The notes under the pieces were generated by a model. The model was given only the letters and a program-made list of their open reading frames with translations, was not told the origin of the DNA and did not search any database. Below are positions 1 through 10,214 of a stretch of DNA of 64,000 nucleotides, piece by piece (positions within the stretch are counted from its first letter, which is position 1; the number at the start of each line of letters is the position of its first letter). A program made the translations under genes and the position numbers. Source of the DNA: Pseudisothecium myosuroides (taxonomy: Eukaryota > Streptophyta > Bryopsida > Hypnales > Lembophyllaceae); NCBI GenBank assembly GCA_951799445.1, contig OX637295.1, forward strand, positions 434,001 through 498,000, written 5' to 3'.

Positions 1-2
1 AC

Positions 3-1256
3 GGGATTCATTTGCTAGAATCAGACGTAGAGGCATTGTTTGGAGCGAAGGTCAATTCCAGCGGTTACGCTTACTCGTCGTTGGAAGATACCAGCTTTGT
101 GGAGAAGGTGGAAAAAATATGGATGCTTACCCACCAACGCACAAGTGTTCCAAACACACGGCTGATCAATGTTGCTAAAGCTAAAGGTTTGGCATATGAG
201 TTATTGCCGAACAAGAAGACAAATTGGTGTCTTCATGCTGAGTGGACCTGCCGCGACCAGCTGCGAAGATTTAACCTGGAGCGCGATGAGAGAAAAAAAT
301 GTGTTTTGACTGCTGGTTGCAAGAAGGAGGGTGCGGTGGATGTCATCGACGTTGGGGTCGAAGGTGTCGAAGCACAGCCGAGTAGGAGCGCACAAGTGAC
401 TGATAGCGGATTAGGGCTAGAGGGGAAATCAGGTGAGCACACGATGTCTATAGTGGAATGGCAGGAAGCGCTGTCTTTGTTGAACAAGGAGTTCCCAATG
501 TTGGAGGGACTCGTCAAGCATCGTTGCGAAGAAAAGGACGCAGCAAAAATTGAACTTGTGAAATTGGCTACTCAATATGAGTATGGGCGATCTCTGCTTG
601 CCACTGCTGATTTGCGGCTGCAGACATTGGAGGGTGAATGCTCCCTAGAAGACGAGAAGCTGACCACATTGAGGGCAGAATTACCAGAAAATGAAGCTGA
701 GATTGGGGCTGCGGATTCTAGGGTGGCAGATTTGAGATGCCAAGTCCAGGCACAGAGAGGGGTTATGGATCATATGCGGGTGATGTTTGGTTCTGGAGAA
801 ACTGGATTTGAGGACGCTGCAAAGAAGACTGCAGTAGCTGAAGAAGCGTATGGCAGCGTGGCATCAAAGCAAGAACTTTGGGGGCGTCATAGGACTGTAC
901 TGATGGCGCAGTTGAGGGGCATGAAGGCTGGATACCAACGCCCAGGCTGTTTCCCAGTGCCCTTGCCTTTTTTTTATCTTTCTTGTGAGGAGGATGTGGG
1001 GGAAACAGTGATTGTGGAGATAGCTCCTTGCCCGTTTTGTTGTAAAGGATTTGATCCAATGTGGGACTGCAAGTTTGCAAGTTGCCAGCATGCTTATCAC
1101 TCGTGGTGTGCGGTTTCTCATTTTTCAAGTTCCACAAGCTGTATGTTTCACGGTTGTGGCAAGGAAATGCACAAAGACTGGTGGATGATGTCTGGTATCA
1201 AGAAGCCGGATGGTGATAATGCAAAGGGGTTACAACATGAAGGGTGGAACCATTAG
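3..1256 (+). CDS. 3' part of coiled-coil, RING-like zinc-binding protein
   Basis: The frame is open to the left edge of the window, so this is the 3' portion of a gene or its last exon; no genuine start is visible. The middle (about residues 140-310, counted from base 12) is rich in E, K, L and A with heptad-like spacing and is probably coiled coil. The C-terminal 60 residues hold a Cys/His cluster: CPFC near residue 340, then C-K-F-A-S-C-Q-H-A-Y-H-S-W-C and a second C...C-x3-C group before an M-H-K-D-W-W motif. The C-H-x2-H-x2-C core is RING/PHD-like, suggesting two zinc sites and possibly ubiquitin-ligase-type or protein-binding activity. I recall similar modules in bryophyte element-associated proteins but cannot name the family. 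No internal stop is seen. Confidence 0.55.
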   Translation, partial: GIHLLESDVEALFGAKVNSSGYAYSSLEDTSFVEKVEKIWMLTHQRTSVPNTRLINVAKAKGLAYELLPNKKTNWCLHAEWTCRDQLRRFNLERDERKKCVLTAGCKKEGAVDVIDVGVEGVEAQPSRSAQVTDSGLGLEGKSGEHTMSIVEWQEALSLLNKEFPMLEGLVKHRCEEKDAAKIELVKLATQYEYGRSLLATADLRLQTLEGECSLEDEKLTTLRAELPENEAEIGAADSRVADLRCQVQAQRGVMDHMRVMFGSGETGFEDAAKKTAVAEEAYGSVASKQELWGRHRTVLMAQLRGMKAGYQRPGCFPVPLPFFYLSCEEDVGETVIVEIAPCPFCCKGFDPMWDCKFASCQHAYHSWCAVSHFSSSTSCMFHGCGKEMHKDWWMMSGIKKPDGDNAKGLQHEGWNH

Positions 1257-2250
1257 CCTAATGATCTTGGCACAGATTTAGGAGGTGAGTTCACAGTTTG
1301 TATCTTCCTGCATTGATCTAGGAGAACAGATTCAAGTTAGGGTTTTGACCTTTGTCACATCTACACTTGTTTTGCTAGTTTAGAGTTCTGTCAATCCACC
1401 AAAGTCTGCTTTTGAATTGGGAACAATGTTACAAGTCTTCAAGTCACAGAGTTAGTAACGTCCATTGATTTGGTATTCTGTGAATTGAAGCTCTATGGAC
1501 TTGGGCTTGCACAGTAGGTATATTTCGGCCATGGATCACAAGAATGTACTTTGGGCTTTCAAGTAGTTCATTTGTACTTTCGAAGGAGTCAGTCGGTGGC
1601 AAAGAGAGTGGCAAAGACTACACAGGTGTTCTTGAATGAAAACAAGGGCTGTGCATATCGGAGAGCCTGCTAGTTATACAGTGTATCAAGGAGTTCATTT
1701 AAATGGAATGAGTCTGCTTGGGGTGTCTTACAATTGTTACTTCAGGGACTTTTTACTCTGGATGGGGTTATAGTGTATATGTGGGAGCACGGAAACTTAG
1801 AATAAAGGAAGATAGCGTAGAAATAGGTTAGGAGTTAGTTAAAAATTTCAAAACTTTGGTAAGAAGTAGGAAATTAGATTCGAATACAGATATATTCCGG
1901 ATAGTTAGAATCCGAGATTGCAGATCCTGTAAACCGGGTTTTTCCGAGAACAGGAACGGATCTTAAATCCGAGTTAGGTCGGATCGGAACGAGCTACGGA
2001 ATAGGTATCCGACCTACGCCGCTAGGGAACCGTTACGGGAACGGACCTCTTTCCGTTCGCCAAGGGGAACGGTTGGCAGCTCGACTAGTACTTAAACCCT
2101 CGCCAGACCTAATCTTCCTCATTCTTCACTTTGCTGATTGTCTTGCGCACTTAGCTGAGAGAAAGAGTGGTGAGTTAGAGATCGCGACAGGGAGAGACGG
2201 GTGAGGTCGGTGCCGATTGCACCGGATTTAGTCGTCGGTGTCGGTAAACT
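1257..2250. other. Non-coding; from about 1.78 kb a CCGGA-rich leader
   Basis: From 1257 to about 1780 the sequence is AT-rich 3'-UTR/intergenic type with no supportable ORF. From about 1781 (TGTGGGAGCACGG) composition changes: CCGGA/TCCGG and CCGA words become frequent and continue through the next ORF to about 5.1 kb. This suggests an insertion whose leader occupies 1.8-2.25 kb. I could not find matching long terminal repeats or a clear primer binding site by eye. Confidence 0.35.
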
Positions 2251-4152
2251 ATGGCGGAGTCCAGCAAACCGGTAGCACGCCGACCATCTGTCACAGCTCG
2301 GATAGTTAGACCGGCCATTCCCGCCGACCCAATGCACCGGAAGGAGTTAGAGACAGATCTGACCCGGATGGGGTGCGTAGGTTTGATCCACCGACCGTGG
2401 AATGTTAAGAACGCGGAGATGCTGGAGCAGCTGATCTTGGGAGTCCCGAATCAGTTCAAGTTGATTGTGAAAGGCCAACCCGGAGCATGGACGGTGGCTG
2501 TATGGGCTGACGTATACGGGTTTGGGAAGGACGGATCCGGATTAGGTTCTTGGGTAGAGATGTACGGGATTGGGAAGTTCCGTAATCCGGTTACCACTAA
2601 GGACGGATACCCAGTGAGTGACTGTAAGGATGCTAGGCAGAAACGGGTGTTGGAATTTTTGATTCCGATCATGTATCCGAAAAAGTCCACCCGAGTTACG
2701 GTTACGGTGGCCAACACTATCTTTGGGTCTTTAGAAGATAAGGTAGTTCACTGGGGGAAAGTTCTAGCCAGGATAGTAAAGAAGCTTGTGTCGCACGGAG
2801 GGAAGGGGAAGCCGAGTCTTCTCAGTCCGTACCTATTTCACCTGTACCACCATCAGGAGGTGCTGACTAGTGAAGAGATGGTGATTTACAACACCGGATT
2901 AGAAATAGTGAAGTATGGCCTCACGCACGAAATTCCACCGGATACTCCAATCAAGGGAGAGGGGGAGGAAGAAGAAGAAGAAGAGGACGAGGAAGAAGAA
3001 CCGCAGCAGCAGGACCTGGTCGACAAGCGGGAGAAGAGAAGGAAGTCGACCAATCCGAACTCGAGGGTGGAACAGTTGACCCCGGAAAAGGGAGAGCCGA
3101 GTCAACCCCCGAAACCGGAACCGCAGTCGGACTTCTTCGACGCCGGAACGCAGTGGATGGAGGAGGCCAAGCACATGTATTTCGGCATGTCGGATATGAT
3201 CCTGGGGATTTCTGCAGAGCTGAAGGTGGAGCCGGAAGATATCATAAATCAGATCCGGAAACTACCGAGCCCGGATCTGCTTCGTGAGAAGGACGAGCGG
3301 ATCAAGAGCTTGGAGAAGGAAAGGGATGACCTGTTAGGTCGGGTGAACTGGGCGGATACGGATGCCGCAGTTGCACGGCAGAAGGAGGCAGAAGCTCTCC
3401 AACTCGTCCACAATCTGACCGCGTTGGTGGAGCAGCCCGCGGAAGCTGTGGTCAAATCCCGACTCTTCACCAATCAGCTGAGTGGCATAGGCCACTTATC
3501 CGGGTCCAAGGTAGTAACGATCTTGGTGGACTACCAAGCCCGGATGGAAGGTATTCTGAAGGAGATGGCGCAACTGTTGGGGCACCTTGACCCGAACAAG
3601 CCCTTGGACTTAACCCACTTTCCGGAGCTGCCCAACGTCGACTTGTTGAAGACGCCCCAGAAGCCGGGGGCAGGGATGAGTTTATCGGCATCCCCAAGAC
3701 CTACTCCAGGTCAGGCACGGATCCAGACCAAGACCACGAAGTTCGGCCAGACGAGGAGTGTCCAGTCGATTCCGGTAGAAGCAGGGAATTCTGTTCCGGC
3801 ATCCGGGACATCCGTCCGGAGCGATTTAATCCACCGGATGGGGGCCTTGTCGAATCCGGCTCGGACCAGTCCGATCGACTTTACTCATATGCAGAAGGCA
3901 TCGCCCAAGAGGAATACAACACCGATTCAGCTGGACGATTCGCCAGAGAAAGAGACCAGAGTGGAGATGATCCAAGAGTCCGAGAAGGGGGAATTTACTT
4001 CCGGCGATGAGACGGATTCGGATGACGACCCGCCGCCGATCCAGCGGAAGATTCCGACCCGGGCTGCGACGAAGTCCACTCCACCGAAAGGGAGCAGGAA
4101 ACCACCTGCAGGGCCGAGTAGCAGTGCGAAGAAATCAAAGCGGGGAAAGTAG
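2251..4152 (+). CDS. Hypothetical 633-aa element protein, possibly gag-like
   Basis: This is an uninterrupted ATG-to-TAG ORF, one of the few long intact frames in the window. The N-terminal 230 residues are a folded-looking domain with S-L-L-S-P-Y-L-F-H-L-Y near residue 190 and a following helical segment. They are followed by an acidic run (E/D-rich, residues about 234-250), a coiled-coil-like stretch (about 350-400) and a long Pro/Ser/Thr/Lys-rich C-terminus ending in a basic tail (K-K-S-K-R-G-K). I see no zinc knuckle, protease or reverse-transcriptase motif. It lies inside a CCGGA-rich block unlike its neighbours, suggesting acquisition with a mobile element. A structural first ORF of a non-autonomous retroelement is plausible, but this is inference only. 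Confidence 0.5.
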   Translation: MAESSKPVARRPSVTARIVRPAIPADPMHRKELETDLTRMGCVGLIHRPWNVKNAEMLEQLILGVPNQFKLIVKGQPGAWTVAVWADVYGFGKDGSGLGSWVEMYGIGKFRNPVTTKDGYPVSDCKDARQKRVLEFLIPIMYPKKSTRVTVTVANTIFGSLEDKVVHWGKVLARIVKKLVSHGGKGKPSLLSPYLFHLYHHQEVLTSEEMVIYNTGLEIVKYGLTHEIPPDTPIKGEGEEEEEEEDEEEEPQQQDLVDKREKRRKSTNPNSRVEQLTPEKGEPSQPPKPEPQSDFFDAGTQWMEEAKHMYFGMSDMILGISAELKVEPEDIINQIRKLPSPDLLREKDERIKSLEKERDDLLGRVNWADTDAAVARQKEAEALQLVHNLTALVEQPAEAVVKSRLFTNQLSGIGHLSGSKVVTILVDYQARMEGILKEMAQLLGHLDPNKPLDLTHFPELPNVDLLKTPQKPGAGMSLSASPRPTPGQARIQTKTTKFGQTRSVQSIPVEAGNSVPASGTSVRSDLIHRMGALSNPARTSPIDFTHMQKASPKRNTTPIQLDDSPEKETRVEMIQESEKGEFTSGDETDSDDDPPPIQRKIPTRAATKSTPPKGSRKPPAGPSSSAKKSKRGK

Positions 4153-5289
4153 TTAGTATATTTGCAGTATTAGGATTTTTAATCTGGAGCGGATTTTCCA
4201 TGCGTGGGGCCCGGTCCCGGATTTTTAGGAGTAGTTGACTTTGAACTTTCCGGATATTACGGTTGGTTACTGATTAGTCACCTGGATTTTCAGGTGTTCT
4301 TTTTTTGGCTTTTTGTTTGGGTTTTTTAAGTGGAGGTCAGCTTGTTGCCCATTCATTCCAGCCTTGCCCATTTTGTGTGAATTAGTTTATGTTCATACTT
4401 TCTTTTCTCTAATCTGAGCCACTAAGTGGACACTTGGATTTCTGGCTATATGTGCGTTTTCTTGAGTCGTTTATGAATGGTGAAAGTGTGAGAGAGGGCG
4501 GATGAGGGGGAATCCGGGTTGAGAATTAGTTGGACCTGTTTTGAGCGAGTAAGTTTGTGAGGAAGCTTTACTAGACTTGTGAGTAAGGACTTGTGCGTGG
4601 TACCTTTAAATTGCCGTAACGGTGATCCGGTTCTAAGGAGTGGTGCGGATGCGAGTCCGGAATCCAGGGAGGGTTCCGAGCGGAGATAAGCGACCGCCAG
4701 CGGAAAATCCCCACTCACCGGAAGGTCTGCCAACCATATGATCAGTCTGGTAGATAGATGCACGAATCTCTTCCAGTTCCGGTTGTCTTGATCTGTCGTT
4801 GTAGTAAAGGTGGAAGGATATAATTCTGAGTGACCTGTTTTCCGGGCAAGCTACCCGGAAAATTGTGAGGATTGTTACTTTCTCTACTCTGCAATAAAAA
4901 CTTGGTTAGGATTGTTTTGTGTGAAGTTTTGCGCAGAGAAATAGATGCCTATGAGTGGTGCGTTCCTACCCCTCTAAAGATCAAATGCAGACACCCTGAG
5001 GATAAAACAGGGGAATAGAAAACCAGTTGAAGTCGAGAAGTGAGACCCGGAATCTGGATCATACCGGAAACCGGAAAGAGATAAATCCGGATTGGGATCC
5101 GGAAAACCATTGTGTAAGAAATAGGAAAAGAAAGAGGTGTTGCTTGGGGTTTTGGTTGTTTTGATTAAAACCCGGATACTCCTTAGCTTGCTAAAACATA
5201 CTAGAATCTCCTGGGACGATATTTCGTGTTATCTTACCATCATTTTGGTGTTAAGGATACTTACGCCTAGATTGCGCGTATGACAGTAT
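4153..5289. other. CCGGA-rich non-coding tail of the 2.2-5.1 kb block
   Basis: No supportable gene. CCGGA-type words persist to about 5110, for example in the cluster at 5045-5105, then stop, marking the likely right limit of the same element as the upstream ORF. Antisense frames here lack any recognisable motif and are taken as chance. Confidence 0.35.
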
Positions 5290-5800
5290 AACAGGTAGTT
5301 CGGATGAATGGATGTAGACAATTTTTGTGGTCTGGGAATCCATACTAGAGGTATTGTGTGCTTGTAGAGGGAGTTATAGGGTGTTATATAGAGTTCGTTT
5401 GAATGAATGTAGACTCTAGGTGGTGTTCTTGAATCTACAGTACAGTTACTATATATTCCCAGCCAGGTCTTAGGGTGTTAAAGAGAGTTCACTTGACTGA
5501 GTGTAGGCTTTTTTTGGTATTATTGAATTACTGTGAAGTCCAAGCGTAGTCTTAGTGTATTAATGAGAGTTCACTTGATCGAGTGCAGCCTTCTTTTGGT
5601 ACTAGGGAATTACTGTAAAGTCCCCGCATAGTCTTAGGGTGTTCCAGAGCATCCACTTTATTGAATGTGGACTTTTCTCGGTATTATTGAATTACTGTTA
5701 AGTCCCAACGTAGTCTTGGGGTGTTGTACAGAGTTCCAGGTGATTGAGGGTAGACTTCTTGTGGTGTATGAATCACTGTAAGGTCCAGAGTGAGTCATAG
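5290..5800. repeat. Degenerate tandem repeat, unit about 82 bp
   Basis: The phrase GAATTACTGT(G/A)AAGTCC recurs at 5525, 5607, 5689 and (as GAATCACTG) 5770, giving spacings of 82, 82 and 81 bp. Between them TAGTCTTRGGGTGTT and GAGTTCAC-like words recur. Weaker units extend left to about 5290. Units are diverged, so the array is old. Confidence 0.7.
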
Positions 5801-5920
5801 GATTGTCATGAGTGTCAATGTGGACTATGGACGGTTTTCTCAACTGTCTAGAGCAGGCTATATCGAGTCTAAAAACTGAGAAATGCAGATCCAATTTGAA
5901 CTTCAAGATCATTCTCAACA

Positions 5921-6694
5921 GTGGGGGTTCGCTCGGCTCGTTCCAATACTGTAAGCCCATCGATCGGGCAAAGCTTCCAATGGCTGGGGGCAGGAACGAG
6001 GGAAACAAAAGAAGGGCGTCGGGAAGATCCACAAGAACAGTACATGGGGGAGGAAAGAGGCTCCTCACCTAAGCGCAAGAAGCAAATTTACAAGCCTCTC
6101 AATGTGAATATGGTGGTTGTAAACACAGTGGGCGAAGGAGAGGAGTTCCAGCAGGACGGGAAGAAGGGCTCTCCGTTGAAGCGGAAGAGGCAGATCCTAC
6201 CTTCTTGTGATGTTGAAAATTCTATAGGTCCGCATGGTGGGCCTCAGATTTCCCCAAGCTGCAGCCAAGATATGAATGAAGGATGTGTACCAATACCGCA
6301 GCCCCTGCTTGGCTCCAAGGGTCCGAATGCTGAGGAGTCTGGGATGCATGGAGAGGGGGGTTCTAGCTGTCCTGAAAAACGGATGAAGGGAGCAGCCAAG
6401 AAAGCAACGCTCCAAACAGTTCAAGAGGATGCTCCGAGGCAGGCAGTGGGCGATGACTATGAGAGTGAGGGTGATCTTGCATGCGACAAGAGCATCTCAT
6501 TGGATGGGGAGTCCGGACAAGAAAAGGATGACAATGGTGAGAGCGATGCAGAAGCTGCTCAGAATTCAGGCCGAAGTAAGCCAGGAAAGCAAAGCAGCAG
6601 AGTGCGCAGCAAGAAGGCAAAGAGGCCCGTGAATGAGAGAATCAGCCTCTCTACTAAGACACGAGCTGCTGTGCATAAAACCACTAGGACATAG
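5921..6694 (+). CDS. Disordered basic protein, probable terminal exon
   Basis: The frame opens without an ATG and stays open for 257 codons to a TAG at 6692-6694, so it is most likely a last exon rather than a whole gene. The product is low in hydrophobics and contains three basic clusters resembling nuclear localisation signals (K-R-K-K-Q near residue 51, K-R-K-R-Q near 87 and R-S-K-K-A-K-R-P near 235) separated by acidic Ser/Asp/Glu stretches. This is the make-up of an intrinsically disordered nuclear or chromatin-associated tail. No domain is recognised. It could be a 3' exon of the gene at the left edge if the 1.8-5.8 kb block inserted between them; I cannot test that here. Confidence 0.35.
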   Translation: MGVRSARSNTVSPSIGQSFQWLGAGTRETKEGRREDPQEQYMGEERGSSPKRKKQIYKPLNVNMVVVNTVGEGEEFQQDGKKGSPLKRKRQILPSCDVENSIGPHGGPQISPSCSQDMNEGCVPIPQPLLGSKGPNAEESGMHGEGGSSCPEKRMKGAAKKATLQTVQEDAPRQAVGDDYESEGDLACDKSISLDGESGQEKDDNGESDAEAAQNSGRSKPGKQSSRVRSKKAKRPVNERISLSTKTRAAVHKTTRT

Positions 6695-7660
6695 TGATTT
6701 CAGCAACTATTGTAATTAATTGTGGAGGCTTTCATTTTTTGGTAGAGAATTTGAGTTGCAAAGGTATACTTGTTTTACTCTACTTCTAGGTCTCTGTAGC
6801 CACAAATTCTTTTGATCCAATGTTGAGGACACTTAGTGTCATGTTGAAGATTGACAATTGATTGTACATTTTGTTTATACTTACAGTAATTTGAAGATCA
6901 ATTTCTGTATACAAAGGAGTGGTACTGCAGCATCCTTTGTGTTTGGTTGTGTCGTAAAGCATACTCAGTCCTACTTGATCAGGGTTCCAAATGAGCTAAC
7001 TTCTTGTAGGTTGATAAATTTAAAAAAAACACCAAAGTGTTACTGTTCCCAGGGTACAACATGTTACATAGTGGTTTCTCAGTGTATGCCTACCGGATGG
7101 AGAGTCTTTATAGCCAGTATGCCCCAAGAGAACATGCTAAATTCAATTGAAACAAATTTGGAGTGTTGTAGTTTGGGAGTGCATTCCAATAGATATTAAA
7201 GTCTTTATTGCCAGAAAATGAAGCAAGGCCAGCCTCAATTATTGAATGGGCAAATTGTAGTATACAATATTAACCTTGTTACTGAAGACAAGATTTTAGT
7301 GGGAGGGTGGGTGGAATAAAAAAATTCCAAGAAGAAAAAGTTACAGTGACCATAAAGAAAGAATACTATACCCATGCATATATAGGCCACATCCTACTTT
7401 ATGGAATTAAATTTAGCACCTACTAAATCTACATGTCGTATGGCTCAGTTCTACCTTTAAGGTTGACAAAAGCAAAGCAAATTGACTAGTAGTGAAATCC
7501 CTATTTTTGGCCAAAAGACTGTTATTACTCAAATACTTTCAGAGTTATACATTCATCTAAAGAAAAGAAATAGATTCATGAAGTAATGAAAGAGTGTATA
7601 TAACGCCCACTTCTTATTTTATGGGATTAATTAGTGCTCATTAGCAACATGAAATTAATA
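6695..7660. other. AT-rich intergenic
   Basis: A 3'-UTR-like AT-rich stretch follows the TAG. Short open frames exist, but none has a recognisable domain or splice context. I see no RNA gene or clear repeat. Confidence 0.4.
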
Positions 7661-7671
7661 TACCATTATTC

Positions 7672-8480
7672 CAGAAGCTTGGGCTTGCACCAAACTTTTG
7701 TAAAAAAAAATTGGAAATGATTTAATATCCTAAAGTTTGGGCTTGCACCAAACTTTTGTAAAAAATATAGGAAATGATTTAATATCCTAAAGTTTGGGCT
7801 TGCACCAAACTTTTGTAAAAAAAATAGGAAATGGTTTAATATCCTAAAGTTTGGGCTTGCACCAAACTTTTGTAAAAAAAATAGGAAATGGTTTAATATC
7901 CTAAAGTTTGGGCTTGCACCAAACTTTTGTAAAAAAAATAGGAAATGATTTAATATCCTAAAGTTTGGGCTTGCACCAAACTTTTGTAAAAAAAATAGGA
8001 AATGATTTAATATCCTAAAGTTTGGGCTTGCACCAAACTTTTGTAAAAAAAATAGGAAATGATTTAATATCCTAAAGTTTGGGCTTGCACCAAACTTTAA
8101 AAAAAAAATAGGAAATGAATTATCCACAAGTTTGAATTTCCCCAAACTTTGTCAAAAAAAATAGGAAATGAATTGTCCACTTGTTTGGATTTCTCCAAAC
8201 TTTGTCCAAAAAAATATGAAATGAATTATTCAGAAGTTTGGATTTCCCCAAACTTTGGAAAAAAAAAAGGAAATGAATTGTCCACTTGTTTGGATTTCAT
8301 CAAACTTTGGAACAAAAAATATGAAATGAATTATCCAAAGGTTTGGACTTGCAAGCACCAAACTTTGTCTCAAAAAAAATTAAATGAATTATTCACAAGT
8401 TTGGACTTGCACCAAACTTTTTAAATGGAAATCCAAAATGAATATATTATTATTCCAAAAGTCTTGGCTTGCCCCAAAGT
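7672..8480. repeat. 57-bp tandem repeat array with an inverted core
   Basis: About 14 head-to-tail units of about 57 bp. Each centres on AGTTTGG...CCAAACT (a 7-bp stem around GCTTGCA in the left half), followed by an A-run and ATAGGAAATGATTTAATATC. Units 1-7 (to about 8090) are nearly identical. Units after 8100 diverge (TTGAATTTCC or TTGGATTTCC in place of TTGGGCTTGC) and shrink to about 54 bp. Because 57 is divisible by 3, the minus strand reads as a 159-codon frame of 19-residue repeats. I treat that as a by-product of the repeat. Confidence 0.9.
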
Positions 8481-10214
8481 TTTGTCTCAGATAATATTAG
8501 ATGATGTATCCAAACGTTTTGGTCATAATAATTGAAAACACATAGAAGCCTCTATGTTTAATTTACCATATGTACGTTTACTAAATTAAATTAGTGCATA
8601 ATCAACTTGCACATAGAAGCCTTGGCAACTTAATTTAGATGCCTGCATGTTGACCCTTGAGCATATGGCCATTAAATTAAATGACTAAGGCACAATCAAT
8701 TCACAAATACATCCCTTCATAAGTTTTTGGAGAAGCCACTATGTTCAATGTGGATGCCTAGGTTACAAGAACGCGACAGGTCTTGATTATCCCATATCGT
8801 TTGGCGCTAATTGAGTGGGCTCCTATATAAAGGCTCGTATGTGTTAGTCACTCAACCCGGGGGCCTAAGGGCGGACCATGCCTCAGTCTCATTGAGACAA
8901 GGGGAATCTCCATTGGGCCTCCGGACCCCCCCCCTTTTTGTTCTTTCTAAAATGGACACGTGTTAATTAGAGTAGGTAAATGTCACATGTCAAACTATAT
9001 AGTTTAGGCCTCCAATTCAAATTCTATTGAAACTAATATATGATGTTTTGATTTAAATCCTAAATTTATCACATGTGGCCACAATTGAAAGTGGTCAAAA
9101 AATAGTACAATTGAATGCAAACAATATGGCCTAATGTTGGAGTTGCAATGCAGTTTTCTGTATTCAAGTGACGCTTCTTATTTTATTAATTCATTAATTC
9201 ATACAAGGGTGGAGGCCAACAGTCATGGAGAATTTAAAAGGACGCCCTTGTGCCCTTACTCCTCATTAAACTTGAATTCATAGAATTACCAGTCTCACTA
9301 ATCTTTTTAAGAAATGGACCATATATATGTTCTACATGGAAGAGATTGGAATCAATTCACATTTTAGATCACCCAGATGGGACTTCTTCCAAGAAATTGA
9401 TAATGGATTTAGAACATAAATCTTTTGATTGGACAAACACCTAGTTTAATTAACTGACTACCCTAAATTTTAACATTCAGACAAGGGTCATTTCATTACC
9501 ATTTTGTACATGAGTTCATTCCAACAAATTTAGGAAAACTGATTGTACCCTATATCGGTAATTTTGATTTCAGGTAGGGTCTCAGATGTCAATCAAAGGT
9601 AGAAAATTTCAAAATTTGGTGGGAAGAATGTTATTTCAGAAGTTGGTGAGCAGAAAGAGTAACTGCATTGTTCCTAGAGCCTGCAGGATGCGGATCTTCA
9701 TATCCACGAGGCAGTTACAGTACAACTAACTACGACCCAATTGCTTAGCTGTATCTGTGAACCATAATTGCACTGATCTCCATTTCTTTGACGTTCAGTA
9801 ATATCCAAAAGATCTAACTTCCCGCACTATGAGCAGCACTGCGCATTTCTATGACATTGAGTCACCAACAATTCACTCATGTTGAGGACCACACCCATAC
9901 AGCTCTATAGAGAGTCCCTGGAACTCATACAAACCACCGAGGCTTTCGTTTGACACCATTCTAAGTTACATTTTGAAACTTCATTTATCCCCTGCCACGT
10001 TCCTAAAACCTGCAAGTGCAAAGTCCGTAAAACCTCATTCAAATCACCCCCTTCAGCAATACAATATCATTCCAATTTGGTGTTTCATTGGAGGGACATG
10101 CCCGAAGGCACGTCCCAAAGAAAAAATGCCCCGCCAAGCATGGCAGGCTGTGGGTGATGGCCACGCACATCCAAGCGAGGTAGGCTGCCAAAAATGCGGA
10201 ATGCAAGTAACGCA
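8481..10214. other. AT-rich intergenic with one GC-rich island
   Basis: No supportable gene. The only contrast is 8820-8940, where a TATA-like CCTATATAAAGGC is followed by a GC-rich tract ending in a run of nine C and then T. This could be a fragment of an element promoter. The rest is low-complexity AT-rich sequence. Confidence 0.35.
8822..8834 (+). promoter_or_regulatory. TATA-like box, possible element promoter
   Basis: CCTATATAAAGGC is a good TATA match and stands 5' of an unusual GC-rich 100-bp tract with no ORF behind it. It is offered only as a possible relic promoter, such as an LTR fragment. Confidence 0.2.

Noticed and set aside
4446..4763. 105-codon minus-strand ORF in the CCGGA-rich tail
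   Set aside because: No motif and low-complexity composition; most likely chance in GC-richer sequence.
7666..8145. 159-codon minus-strand ORF as a real repeat protein
   Set aside because: It is exactly the homogeneous half of a 57-bp tandem repeat. There is no start context, and the frame ends where the units diverge. Kept only as a low-interest finding.
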